DNA of 64,000 bases from NCBI RefSeq assembly GCF_008369935.1, contig NZ_VTUZ01000042.1, positions 20,272 through 84,271 of the forward strand. The letters are read 5' to 3'. The position numbers and the translations under genes are program-made. Shown here one piece after another: positions 16,984 through 24,601 of the stretch. This DNA comes from Paraburkholderia panacisoli (GTDB taxonomy: Bacteria > Pseudomonadota > Gammaproteobacteria > Burkholderiales > Burkholderiaceae). How positions within the stretch are numbered: the stretch's first letter is position 1; every line of letters begins with the position of its first letter. The notes beneath the pieces were generated by a model that was given only the letters and a program-made list of their open reading frames with translations, was not told the origin of the DNA and made no database searches.

Positions 16984-17931
16984 TCAGGCGTTGAGTGTTG
17001 CGGTCGACGAGTGCGCGAAGGTTTTCGGCAAACCCGAAAGCCACAACGCGCCGTGAAGCGTTTCGCTGGATAGCCACTGCGCGACCTTTTCCCGCAGAAG
17101 AAGCAGGCGGGGAATATCGATGCCGGTGGAGATGCCCATGTCGGCAAGCATGAATGCAAGGTCTTCGCTCGACGCGTTGCCGCTCGCACCCGGCGCATGC
17201 GGGCAGCCGCCGATACCGGCGAGCGTGGCGTCGAAGCGGGCCACGCCGGTTTCGAGCGCGGCGTAGACGTTGGCGAGAGCCAGACCGCGCGTGTCGTGGA
17301 AGTGACCGCACCAGAACTTGTCGCCGGCGATCGCGCGGGCCTTGCCGAACAGTTCGCGCACGGCGGCAGGGCCGCCATAGCCGACCGTATCGGCGATGCT
17401 CACGCGATCGGCGCCCGCGTCGAGCAGGCCCTGCATGCAGCGCAGCACTTCGGTCTGATCGACAGCGCCCTGGATCGTGCAGCCGAAGGCGGTACCGATG
17501 CCGCCTTCGATCAGCGTCTTGGAGCCGGCGGCGTCGCGTGCGGCACGAATGCGGGCGACTTCGGCGATCACTTCGTCGGGCGTCTTGCGCAGGTTGGCGA
17601 GGCTATGGGCATGGCTGGCCGACAGCGGCACCAGCATCAGATCCGCCTGCGACTCGATGGCGCGCTCCGCGCCCTTGAGATTGGGGACCAGGACCGAGAC
17701 GAGCAGCCCAGGCAGGGTTTTCGCGTAGGCGACCAGCTCGGCGGTGTCCGCGAGCTGCGGCAGGAGTTTGGCGGGAACGTACGAACCCACTTCGATTTCG
17801 CGCTGCCCCGCGGCGTAGGCGTCGGCGATCCACTCGATCTTGCGTTCCGTCGGAAGAATGGTCTGGATGCTTTGGAGGCCGTCACGCAGACCTACTTCGC
17901 GGATGACGACGTTCGGGGGGAACGAGGACAT
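16984..17931 (-). CDS. HMG-CoA-lyase-family enzyme (second copy)
   Basis: This 315-aa member of the DRE-TIM metallolyase family has all active-site features: EVGLRDGLQ at the N terminus, GHFHDTRGLALAN for metal binding, and GGCPHAPGASGN with the catalytic cysteine. It probably cleaves a 3-hydroxy-3-methylglutaryl-CoA-like or citramalyl-CoA-like thioester to acetyl-CoA or pyruvate plus an oxo product. It is the first gene of the minus-strand operon, followed by the CoA-transferase, gamma-CA and hppD. It is divergent from the LysR gene at 18068, which is likely its regulator. Confidence 0.87.
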   Translation of the reverse strand: MSSFPPNVVIREVGLRDGLQSIQTILPTERKIEWIADAYAAGQREIEVGSYVPAKLLPQLADTAELVAYAKTLPGLLVSVLVPNLKGAERAIESQADLMLVPLSASHAHSLANLRKTPDEVIAEVARIRAARDAAGSKTLIEGGIGTAFGCTIQGAVDQTEVLRCMQGLLDAGADRVSIADTVGYGGPAAVRELFGKARAIAGDKFWCGHFHDTRGLALANVYAALETGVARFDATLAGIGGCPHAPGASGNASSEDLAFMLADMGISTGIDIPRLLLLREKVAQWLSSETLHGALWLSGLPKTFAHSSTATLNA

Positions 17932-18013
17932 GTGTGTCTCCTGGATACCTGCCAGTCATGTGTGCTGGCGATGTGTGCACTTTAGGCTTTCCACGTCCGA
18001 CATAAAGAGGTAT

Positions 18014-18045
18014 TTTGGAACCGGAGAGATTCCGATATGGAAAGT
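18014..18045. promoter_or_regulatory. Candidate LysR-type operator in the divergent promoter
   Basis: GGAA (18017-18020), TTCC (18030-18033) and GGAA (18039-18042) form interleaved inverted repeats between the lyase start (17931) and the LysR start (18068), the usual place for a LysR binding site. The half-sites fit the loose dyad-symmetric pattern of such operators. Confidence 0.35.
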
Positions 18046-18067
18046 AAAGGGCGGTGAGGAGACAGAA

Positions 18068-18979
18068 ATGCGAGACATCGATCTCAAGACGTTGCGGCTG
18101 TTCGTGGCCGTCTGCGAGCACCGCAACATGGGCCGCGCGGCGGAGGAAGAGCACATCGAACCATCTGCGATCAGCAAGCGCATCGCTCAACTGGAGACCG
18201 ACCTCGGCGTCCCGTTGCTGACGCGCTCGCGTCGCGGCGTTCAGCCGACACCTGCGGGGCTGACTCTGGTCGAACACGCGCGCAATGTCCTGTTCACGAT
18301 GGACCGGATCGCGAGCGATGTCGCAGCCTTTGGCAGCGGTCTGAGAGGCAGCGTCAGCATATGCGCGACGGCTTCTGCGATCGCCGAGGCACTGCTGGAC
18401 GACATCGCATCCTTCATGCGCGCACCGGACAACCAGAACATCCGGGTGGACGTGGAGGAACGTCTGTCCGTCGACCTTGTTCGCCAGCTCAGGGAAGGGG
18501 CGGCTTCGGTCGGTGTCTGCTGGGACAGTGCGGACCTCGAGGGCTTGCAACACGTGCCCTATCGTCAGGACCGGCTTGCGCTCGCCGTCTATCCCGGACA
18601 TCCATTGGCCGGATTGAAGTCAGCCCATTTCGAGCAGACGCTCGAGCATGATCACGTCGGCATGCCGCCCGCAACCGCCGTCCACGCGATGTTGCAACGC
18701 GCGGCCGCCAAAGCGGGGCGGACGGTGTCATACCGCGTGATCGTGTCCAATTTCGACGCCGCGTTCCGCGTGGTCGCCGCCAAGCTCGGCATCAGCGTTG
18801 TGCCGCTCGAAGTGGGGGAGACCTACAAGCGCATCTTCGACGTCGAAACGATTCCGCTGACCGACTCGTGGGCTCTGCGCCGGTTCGTGGTGTGTTTTCG
18901 TGAGCTGGAAGCGTTGCAGCCGGCCGCCCGGCGCATGGTCGATTATCTTGCGAGCAAGGCTATGGCAGCGGCTGCCTGA
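18068..18979 (+). CDS. LysR-family transcriptional regulator
   Basis: This 303-aa protein has an N-terminal winged helix-turn-helix (LKTLRLFVAVCEHRNMGRAA then PSAISKRIAQLETDLGVPLL, residues 5-60) and a full effector-binding domain (about 90-300). The start at 18068 is supported by GAGGAG upstream; the frame is open further back but lacks a site. It is divergent from the HMG-CoA-lyase/CoA-transferase operon, and a dyad-symmetric sequence lies between, so it most likely activates that operon when the substrate or an early CoA intermediate is present. It is the intact relative of the LysR remnant at 10790. Confidence 0.88.
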   Translation: MRDIDLKTLRLFVAVCEHRNMGRAAEEEHIEPSAISKRIAQLETDLGVPLLTRSRRGVQPTPAGLTLVEHARNVLFTMDRIASDVAAFGSGLRGSVSICATASAIAEALLDDIASFMRAPDNQNIRVDVEERLSVDLVRQLREGAASVGVCWDSADLEGLQHVPYRQDRLALAVYPGHPLAGLKSAHFEQTLEHDHVGMPPATAVHAMLQRAAAKAGRTVSYRVIVSNFDAAFRVVAAKLGISVVPLEVGETYKRIFDVETIPLTDSWALRRFVVCFRELEALQPAARRMVDYLASKAMAAAA

Positions 18980-19380
18980 TCGATGCCGCGGCTGCCGGTG
19001 ACGACGCCGAAGAAGCGACTGCATGAGTGGCACTGCCTCGACACTACGGGCAGCCATATAGCATTCGACGCGCAACAATCCGGCCAACAGCCGGCTAAAA
19101 GAGAAATAATAATCGTTATCATTGCGCCCGTGATCCAGTCGATGTAGCATGCCAACTTTCGCGCTTGTGCGGTTTCATAGTGGCTGCCGCGCGAAATGTA
19201 CCGCTATTGGGTTTTGTCATTCGCGTCGGTAGTCATTGCTACTAACGCGCCCTCGAATCTGAGTTGCACCGCATGCGACCTGCCCGGTCGGTTGTGCCGG
19301 AGCTGGCGACTGCGTCTGGACGAGCCGCGGTTGAATAGTCGCCTCAAGGTTCGTAACGCGTCGGCACAGAAATTCACTAG
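18980..19380. other. Intergenic region with a Fur-box-like sequence
   Basis: No gene is supported. An AT-rich 18-mer (19106-19123) resembles a Fur box. A small GC hairpin (CCGGC-CAACA-GCCGG) lies just upstream at about 19080-19096. Confidence 0.45.
19106..19123. promoter_or_regulatory. Fur-box-like sequence
   Basis: On the minus strand the sequence reads AATGATAACGATTATTAT, which follows most of the iron-regulator consensus AATGATAATCATTATC apart from two central bases. The nearest plus-strand gene is the TauE/SafE permease, about 260 nt away. No iron-uptake gene is next to it, so it may be a relic of a lost gene. Confidence 0.35.
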
Positions 19381-20157
19381 ATGCTTGGTACTTCCTTAAT
19401 CAGCGACCCCTGGTTCTACGTTGCGAGCATACCGGCACTTCTGCTGACCAGCATCTCAAAGGGTAGTCTCGGGCTTGGCCTCGGCGTCGTGGCCGTGCCA
19501 CTTATCGCACTGCACTTGCCAGTGCCCGTTGTGGTGACACTTCTTTTGCCCATCCTTTGCCTGACTGATCTGGTCACGCTCTGGCAATATCGCGGCGAAT
19601 GGAGTTGGCCATTGCTGCGTATCGTGATCCCTGCCGCACTCGTTGGCACTGGACTCGGTGCACTGGCGATACACCATCTTTCGGAAGCATGGCTAAGACT
19701 CGGCGTCGGTGTGATCTCAATCGACTTTGCCCGGCGTCGCTGGTTGCAGTCGCGTGGCCCTGCACGGGAAGAGCGTCATCGTTTGCACCCGGCCTCGAGC
19801 ATCTTCTGGGGCGCCACCTCTGGCTTCACAAGTTTCATGGCTAACGCGGGCGAACCGGCGCTGGCCATCTATCTGTTGCCGTATAAACTCACCAAGCGCT
19901 GCTTTGCCGGCACCACGGCGGCATTTTTCGCGGTCGTCAATCTGGCGAAACTGGTCAGCTTTTCCATGCTTGGGCTGTTCACCCGCACGACTTTACTCGC
20001 CAGCCTCGTTCTCACGCCTATTGCGGTGTTTGGGATCTGTGCAGGTGTTTGGCTGAACCGCCGGCTAAACGTCACGCATTTCTATAAATTTGCGTACATC
20101 ATCCTGGTTGTAATCGGCGTTCGACTCGTTTACACAAGCCTCAAGGTCATTGTCTAG
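19381..20157 (+). CDS. TauE/SafE (TSUP) family permease
   Basis: This 258-aa integral membrane protein has about eight predicted spans and the two-fold repeat of the TauE/SafE sulfite/organosulfonate exporter family (motifs KGSLGLGLGVVAVPL near the start and GFTSFMANAGEPALAIYLLP in the middle). It would export sulfite, sulfoacetate or a related anion, or import one. Immediately downstream on the opposite strand is a fragment of a molybdopterin oxidoreductase of the sulfite-oxidase type, which suggests that a sulfur-related gene set once stood here. The ATG at 19381 lacks a strong ribosome site. Confidence 0.8.
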   Translation: MLGTSLISDPWFYVASIPALLLTSISKGSLGLGLGVVAVPLIALHLPVPVVVTLLLPILCLTDLVTLWQYRGEWSWPLLRIVIPAALVGTGLGALAIHHLSEAWLRLGVGVISIDFARRRWLQSRGPAREERHRLHPASSIFWGATSGFTSFMANAGEPALAIYLLPYKLTKRCFAGTTAAFFAVVNLAKLVSFSMLGLFTRTTLLASLVLTPIAVFGICAGVWLNRRLNVTHFYKFAYIILVVIGVRLVYTSLKVIV

Positions 20158-20649
20158 CGCAGTCCATGGGTGCTTTCGTGGCCTGGCTTCCAGTTCTGAC
20201 GACCGTTTTCCCGGCAGCAGAGCGGCCGTGGGTGGACCGGGATATCCATTCGTCACACTGATCGCCACGATGTGCTTCGGAATCTTGTACCCGAGCGTGG
20301 TCAGCATGCGTAGCTTCATCGGGAAGCCGAACTCAGACGGCAGCACCCGGCCGTCGTAGGTCAGCGTGAGCCGCGCCTGCGTATGCAGGGCAGTGGGCAT
20401 GTCGATGCTGGTCCAATAGCTGTCCGCGCAGTGCAGCGACACGTACTTCGCAGTGAGGTCCGCGCCCGAATGCTTCAGGAAACTGGAGAAGCGCACAACG
20501 CCCCTACCGACAAAATTGTCGTCGAGCCGTTAATCCAGAGATAAGCCGGAAGCGCACCCCTACGCTGACCGGATACCCCCAAGGCGGGGCGCCGCTATAT
20601 ATCCCGGGAGTACGTTGCCAATGTCCAAAACGCCGCTCAGATCGCCACC
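20158..20649. other. Region between TSUP permease and anti-sigma gene
   Basis: It contains only the oxidoreductase remnant (20235-20505). The remaining 140 bases before the anti-sigma stop hold a short GC-rich inverted repeat around 20578-20590 and nothing else I can identify. Confidence 0.5.
20235..20505 (-). pseudogene. Molybdopterin-dependent oxidoreductase remnant
   Basis: About 85 residues match the C-terminal part of sulfite-oxidase-type molybdopterin oxidoreductases: VVRFSSFLKHSGADLTAKYV, TSIDMPTALHTQARLTLTYD and MLTTLGYKIPKHIVAISVTN. The Mo-binding N-terminal part is absent, and the normal ending is lost after NGYPG. It is a degraded fragment next to the TauE/SafE permease. Confidence 0.68.
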
Positions 20650-21480
20650 TCAACTGCTGACGGCGTCGTCGTCCGCTGCCTTGCTATAAAGGTTGGCCGT
20701 CTTGCCGGCCGCGATCCGTTCGGCCATCTGCTGCAGGTCCACGGAAGCGTCTTTCGCAAGCAGCACATAAGCCATCCGGTTCGCGCGCCAGGTCACCGTC
20801 TTCATATCGCCGACCTGTTGCGCGTGAATCGGCTCATCAGCGTTCGCGTCTTCAATCACGCAGAGCGCAACCGGACCGCCGCGTTCGGGTAGATAAACCA
20901 TCTGGATCAGCGGTCGGTCGTGGTAGTCCAGTCGCTGCACGCGCTTGAACTTCAACCCCGCTTGACGCAGATCCGGCACGCGAACCGGCATGCCGTCGCG
21001 CTGCCGGATGTCGGCAAGTACCTGCTCGGTCGTGGCAGGGTCCTCCTTGATGCCGGCGACCGTCTCGCGTCCATATAGCACCTGATAGTCGGCCACGCTT
21101 TGCACCCAGGGCGAGACCTTCGAGTGGAACGGCGTCAGGGCGCCGAGGTATCCGGTCAACACGCCCGAGCAGATTGCGCCCGCGACGAATGCAGCCGCCA
21201 GCCATTGCATCGGCGCGCGCCGCCCATCGCGCCTGCTGCGCTGCGACGGCGTGCTGACACTGACCAGTTCGTCGATCCGGCGCTTCAGGCTCTCCGGCAC
21301 GGGCGGCACCGGTTGACGCTCGTAGGCGGCGCGGTACGGTAAGACCGATGCACGCAACGCGGCCACCCGCGCGGACAGATCGTCCGAGTGGGCAATTGCC
21401 GCTTCGACTTCCGCGCGCTGTTCCGGCGGAAGCTCCCCGTCGACATACGACATCAGCAGCGAGTCATCGACGTTCATCAT
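20650..21480 (-). CDS. Anti-sigma factor (membrane-bound)
   Basis: This 276-aa protein has an N-terminal sigma-binding segment typical of anti-sigma factors (LLMSYVDGELPPEQRAEVEA, residues 8-28), one membrane helix (about 91-113) and a periplasmic domain of about 160 residues. The classical HxxxCxxC zinc motif is not present. It would hold the ECF sigma factor encoded just upstream until an envelope signal releases it. Its ATG overlaps the sigma stop (ATGA), so synthesis is coupled. AAGGGAG lies seven nt upstream. The open frame to 21960 is only overlap with the sigma gene. Confidence 0.85.
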   Translation of the reverse strand: MMNVDDSLLMSYVDGELPPEQRAEVEAAIAHSDDLSARVAALRASVLPYRAAYERQPVPPVPESLKRRIDELVSVSTPSQRSRRDGRRAPMQWLAAAFVAGAICSGVLTGYLGALTPFHSKVSPWVQSVADYQVLYGRETVAGIKEDPATTEQVLADIRQRDGMPVRVPDLRQAGLKFKRVQRLDYHDRPLIQMVYLPERGGPVALCVIEDANADEPIHAQQVGDMKTVTWRANRMAYVLLAKDASVDLQQMAERIAAGKTANLYSKAADDDAVSS

Positions 21481-22010
21481 ATTGATTCTCCCTTGCGAGC
21501 TGCAGACGACGATTGCACGCCAAATTGTTGGCCAATTGTCAGCCTTGCCCGCGACAGACGGCTCATGACCGTGCCGATCGGCACGTCGAGCACTTCCGCG
21601 GCCTCCCTGTAACTCAATCCTTCGATTGCCACCAGCACCATCACGACGCGCTGCGCGTCCGGCAGGGCCTCCACTGCGTTGATCACCTGGCGATGCATCA
21701 GGTCGATCTCCGGATTGTGCGCTGAGGGGTCGGCGAAGGCTTCGATCTCTTCGTCCTGCCAGTCCATACTGCCGCGCCCCCGGATCGAACGGGCCCGTAG
21801 CTCGTTCATCCACGTCGAGTGCACGATCGAAAACAGCCAGCTCAGCGTCGAAGTGCCGGGCTGCAGTTGACTGCGCCGCTCCAGCGCCCGGACGCAGGCG
21901 CGCTGGACGAGGTCCTCCGCGTCGTGCTGGTTCTGCGTCAGGCGCAGCGCGAAGCGCCACAACCGGGGCAGCAGCGTCGGCAGGACGGCCGGCAGATCAT
22001 CGTCGTTCAT
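21477..22010 (-). CDS. ECF-type RNA polymerase sigma factor
   Basis: This 177-aa protein has region 2 (LWRFALRLTQNQHDAEDLVQ, about residues 17-36) and region 4 (LPDAQRVVMVLVAIEGLSYR then EAAEVLDVPIGTVMSRLSRA, about 115-160), with no region 1 or 3. It is an extracytoplasmic-function sigma factor controlled by the downstream anti-sigma factor. The start at 22010 is preceded by GAGGAG. It reads away from the T6SS cluster and shares the intergenic region with it; the regulon cannot be read here. A likely autoregulated promoter lies at 22042-22073. Confidence 0.88.
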   Translation of the reverse strand: MNDDDLPAVLPTLLPRLWRFALRLTQNQHDAEDLVQRACVRALERRSQLQPGTSTLSWLFSIVHSTWMNELRARSIRGRGSMDWQDEEIEAFADPSAHNPEIDLMHRQVINAVEALPDAQRVVMVLVAIEGLSYREAAEVLDVPIGTVMSRLSRARLTIGQQFGVQSSSAARKGESI

Positions 22011-22041
22011 CGGCGGCGCTCCTCTACATATCGCGCGTGTA

Positions 22042-22073
22042 CCTACATAACAGTTGAGTCCGATCTTTATTCC
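22042..22073 (-). promoter_or_regulatory. Possible ECF-type promoter of the sigma/anti-sigma pair
   Basis: On the minus strand GGAATAA (22073-22067) is followed after about 14 bases by TGTTATGTAGG (22052-22042), a -35/-10 arrangement of the kind used by ECF sigma factors. It lies 32 bases before the sigma start codon. A second GGAATAA-like box in the opposite orientation (22106-22112) makes an inverted repeat around a T-rich stretch. Confidence 0.4.
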
Positions 22074-22167
22074 AAGGTTTTTTTGGGTTTTTTTCGCGAT
22101 TTTTCCGGAATAACCAGGTGAGCCCGGCTGTTTTCGGGTCACTAGATGCGCAGATGCACCGCTCGAT

Positions 22168-22277
22168 AGCAACCATCTTTCATGGGATGGGAGTAAGCGC
22201 TGAAGCGCTAACTCCCATCGACATACAACATGCATGGGATGGGAGTAAGCGCTGAAGCGCTAACTCCCATCGACATA
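22168..22277. repeat. Palindromic repeat array 1 (two copies)
   Basis: Two copies of a 45-bp unit lie at 22181-22225 and 22233-22277 (period 52). Each forms a long hairpin: outer arms GATGGGAGT / ACTCCCATC, inner arms AGCGCT / AGCGCT, a single A:A mismatch between them, and a two-base loop. The first copy is preceded by AGCAACCATCTTTCATGGGA (22168-22187), also found before array 2. The last copy ends directly at the AGGAGA ribosome site of the 22289 gene. Confidence 0.85.
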
Positions 22278-22288
22278 GGAGACAGACC

Positions 22289-22561
22289 ATGGAAAACGTC
22301 CTTGACAAGGCCCGGGAAGCCGGCATGACGGTATTGCTCGATGCCTGCATCGGCCACCAGCGCTTTCATAGCGTAGTGGGGTCGGAAGGCACGCTCGAGC
22401 GTTTTGCCCGCTTGTGCGAGACCCCGCTGGCGGATCGCGAGACCCTTAGCGAATGGGCGGAACTGTGCGAAGGCGGCGCGGGCGCAGCGGTGGCGGCGGC
22501 AATCCGGAGCGCCATCGGTTCGCGTAGTCCAGGCAATGCGTCCACGCAGGGAGCGCAGTGA
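22289..22561 (+). CDS. Small helical protein of unknown function (T6SS-adjacent)
   Basis: This 90-aa protein is not recognised. It is predicted mostly helical, acidic in the middle, with two Cys early (LLDACIGHQ and ARLCE), a third in ELCEGG, and an Ala/Gly-rich end. The ATG is well placed after AGGAGA, which directly follows the second palindromic repeat of array 1. It lies between the divergent ECF sigma gene and hcp and may belong to the T6SS transcript; hcp follows 195 nt later. It could be a small regulator or chaperone, but nothing in the sequence shows this. Confidence 0.6.
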   Translation: MENVLDKAREAGMTVLLDACIGHQRFHSVVGSEGTLERFARLCETPLADRETLSEWAELCEGGAGAAVAAAIRSAIGSRSPGNASTQGAQ

Positions 22562-22756
22562 ACGCAGGCAATGAAGTGAACGTAGTGAACGCATGATTGC
22601 AGGGTGAAGCAGGTTTTGGATTGAACAGCGATCCAGCCACAATGATTAGGTATCCGAATCAAAAAGCATCGCTTGCTGCGCGCCGCTTTTCTTTCGCGAA
22701 CCCATGACACGATTTTTTCTGGTGCGACGAAGCGCACTCTTTTTTTGGAGACTGAC

Positions 22757-23242
22757 ATGGCCGTAGATATGTTCCTCAAACTGGGCGACATCAAAGGTGA
22801 ATCGCAGGCAACCGACCACGTGGATGAGATGGAGCTGCTGAGCTGGTCGTGGGGCTGCGCGCAGACCGGCAGCACGCATAGCGGCACAGGGGGCGGCACG
22901 GGCTGCGTGCAGGTGCAGGATCTGACCATCTGCAAGTACGTCGACAAAAGCAGCCCGACGGTGATTCAGGCTTGCTGCGCGGGCACCCATATGCCCGAGG
23001 CGCTGCTGACGCTGCGCAAGGCGGGTGGCACCTCGCCGGTCGAGTACCTGAAGATCAAGCTCAACGAGGTGCTGGTAAGCAGCCATACGTTCGGTTCGAG
23101 CGGCGGCGACGAAGTGATGGAGACGATCACACTGAACTTTGCGCAATTCAACATGGAGTACCAGCCGCAGGACAACACCGGCGCGAAAAAAGGCGGCGCC
23201 GTCACCGGCAAGTGGCATATCCCGAAGAACGCCTCGGCTTGA
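22757..23242 (+). CDS. hcp: T6SS tube protein Hcp (TssD)
   Basis: This 161-aa Hcp-family protein begins MAVDMFLKLGDIKGESQATD, the family's usual opening. It forms hexameric rings that stack into the inner tube expelled by the contractile sheath. An insertion rich in Gly/Thr/Cys (around residues 40-56, GSTHSGTGGGTGC) marks the extended-loop type seen in many Burkholderiales Hcp proteins. The start at 22757 follows GGAG and the family alignment; the open frame begins earlier at 22673. A strong GC hairpin follows the gene, which could lower expression of the downstream structural genes relative to Hcp. Confidence 0.95.
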   Translation: MAVDMFLKLGDIKGESQATDHVDEMELLSWSWGCAQTGSTHSGTGGGTGCVQVQDLTICKYVDKSSPTVIQACCAGTHMPEALLTLRKAGGTSPVEYLKIKLNEVLVSSHTFGSSGGDEVMETITLNFAQFNMEYQPQDNTGAKKGGAVTGKWHIPKNASA

Positions 23243-23296
23243 ACGCGTAGCACGCGGCCCGCCAATCCCGTACCTGAACCGAACCGGAACCGTGAT

Positions 23297-23326
23297 TGCC
23301 CGCGCGCGCTTCGCTGCGCGCGGGCA
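23297..23326 (+). terminator. Strong hairpin between hcp and tssA
   Basis: A perfect 11-bp GC-rich stem (TGCCCGCGCGC / GCGCGCGGGCA) with an 8-nt loop lies 54 nt after the hcp stop and 17 nt before the tssA start. There is no T-tract, so it may act as an attenuator or as a 3' stability element giving excess hcp mRNA. Confidence 0.5.
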
Positions 23327-23343
23327 GCCCACACCCCCAACGC

Positions 23344-24393
23344 ATGGACATCGAGATGAATCAAGCTGACAGCGCCGCCTGGTTGACCGACTTGACGACC
23401 GACCTGCCGTGCGGCGAAGACGAGGAGTACAGCGCGGAGTTCCGGGCGCTCGAGCAGGCGGTGACCGGCAAGCCCGACGCGCAGTACGGCGACACGGTGA
23501 TTCCGGCGACGCCGCCGGATTGGGCCGAAGCGCTGTCGCTCGCCAGCGCGCTGCTCGCCCGCAGCCGCGATTTGCGGGTAGCCGTGCACTACACGCGGGC
23601 GGCCTTGATGCGCGAGGGTTTCAGCGGGCTGGAGAGGGGGCTCGGGCTGATCGAGGGCTTGCTCGAAACGCGTTGGGACACGGTTCATCCGCAGCTCGAT
23701 CCGAACGATCAGAACGATCCCACCGCGCGAGTCAACGCGATGTCGGGATTGATTGATGGCGCGGCGCTGCCGGCTGATTTGCGCGATGTGCCGTTTATCG
23801 TGCCGCGCGGCCAGCATGGCATCACGCTGCGCCATGTCGAGCTGGCCACGGGAGAGCAGCAGCAAGACGGCGCTGACGTGCCGAGTCAGGAAGCGATCGA
23901 CGCGGCGTTTGCGCTGACCGGTCTGCCGCAAGTGGAGGCGGCGCTGGCCGCGGTGCGTGGGTCGCTTGCGTCGGTTTCGCGGATCGAAGCGTTGCTGACG
24001 GAACGCGTTGGACCTGCCCGCGCGCTCGACTTCACGCCGCTCGCCAGGGTGCTGGCGCGGATCGCTGAAGTCGTCACGGCGCACGTGCCGGCAAAAGACG
24101 TGCAGGGGGATGTTGCAGCGGACGAATACGCGGGCACCGCCGCCGCAATCACGGCATCAACCCCGGGGCACCCGGCAGCAGCATTTCGTAGCACCCAGAT
24201 CGCCAGCGGACAGGACGTGATCGACGCGCTCGACAGGATCTGCACGTACTACGCGCAGCACGAACCGTCGAGCCCACTGCCGGTGTTGTTGCAACGGGCC
24301 CGGCGGCTGGTCGGCAAGAGTTTCATCGAAATCGTCGAAGACGTGGCACCGGACGGCGTCGGTCAATTCAGGCATCTGGGCGGCGTCGCGTGA
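23344..24393 (+). CDS. tssA: T6SS cap/assembly protein TssA
   Basis: This 349-aa protein has an N-terminal ImpA_N domain (about residues 10-130, with LPCGEDEEYSAEFRALEQA and TVHPQLDPNDQNDPTAR) and a C-terminal helical part. TssA coordinates recruitment of baseplate and tail components and polymerisation of sheath and tube. The length corresponds to the medium class, without an obvious VasJ-type C-terminal extension. The start at 23344 (or 12 bases later) begins the conserved region; the frame is open back to 23296 through the hairpin. A gap with palindromic repeats separates it from tssB. Confidence 0.88.
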   Translation: MDIEMNQADSAAWLTDLTTDLPCGEDEEYSAEFRALEQAVTGKPDAQYGDTVIPATPPDWAEALSLASALLARSRDLRVAVHYTRAALMREGFSGLERGLGLIEGLLETRWDTVHPQLDPNDQNDPTARVNAMSGLIDGAALPADLRDVPFIVPRGQHGITLRHVELATGEQQQDGADVPSQEAIDAAFALTGLPQVEAALAAVRGSLASVSRIEALLTERVGPARALDFTPLARVLARIAEVVTAHVPAKDVQGDVAADEYAGTAAAITASTPGHPAAAFRSTQIASGQDVIDALDRICTYYAQHEPSSPLPVLLQRARRLVGKSFIEIVEDVAPDGVGQFRHLGGVA

Positions 24394-24431
24394 AGATGCG
24401 CAGCGCCTTGAGCAGGCAGGTTTGAATTCAC

Positions 24432-24590
24432 AGCAACCATCTTTCATGGGACCGGAGTAAGTGCTTTGCATGGGTCCGGAGTAAGTGCTGAAGCACTAAC
24501 TCCGGCCGACAGCTAAAGCGCCAACTCCGGTCGACATACACCTTGCATGGGACCGGAGTAAGCGCTAAAGCGCTAACTCCGGTCGACACA
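24432..24590. repeat. Palindromic repeat array 2 before tssB
   Basis: The array begins with AGCAACCATCTTTCATGGGA, identical to the start of array 1. It contains a complete unit at 24546-24590 (arms GACCGGAGT / ACTCCGGTC, inner AGCGCT / AGCGCT) and a second nearly complete unit at 24469-24511 with inner arms AGTGCT / AGCACT. That unit appears inserted within a third, split unit (left part 24445-24467, right part 24512-24538). Compared with array 1, stem changes are paired on both sides. The last unit ends at the AGGAGA ribosome site of tssB. Confidence 0.85.
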
Positions 24591-24601
24591 GGAGAGCAAT
24601 C

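Noticed and set aside
22168..24590. CRISPR array interpretation of the palindromic repeats
   Set aside because: There are only a few copies, the spacers are constant short linkers rather than unique sequences, and no cas genes are present.
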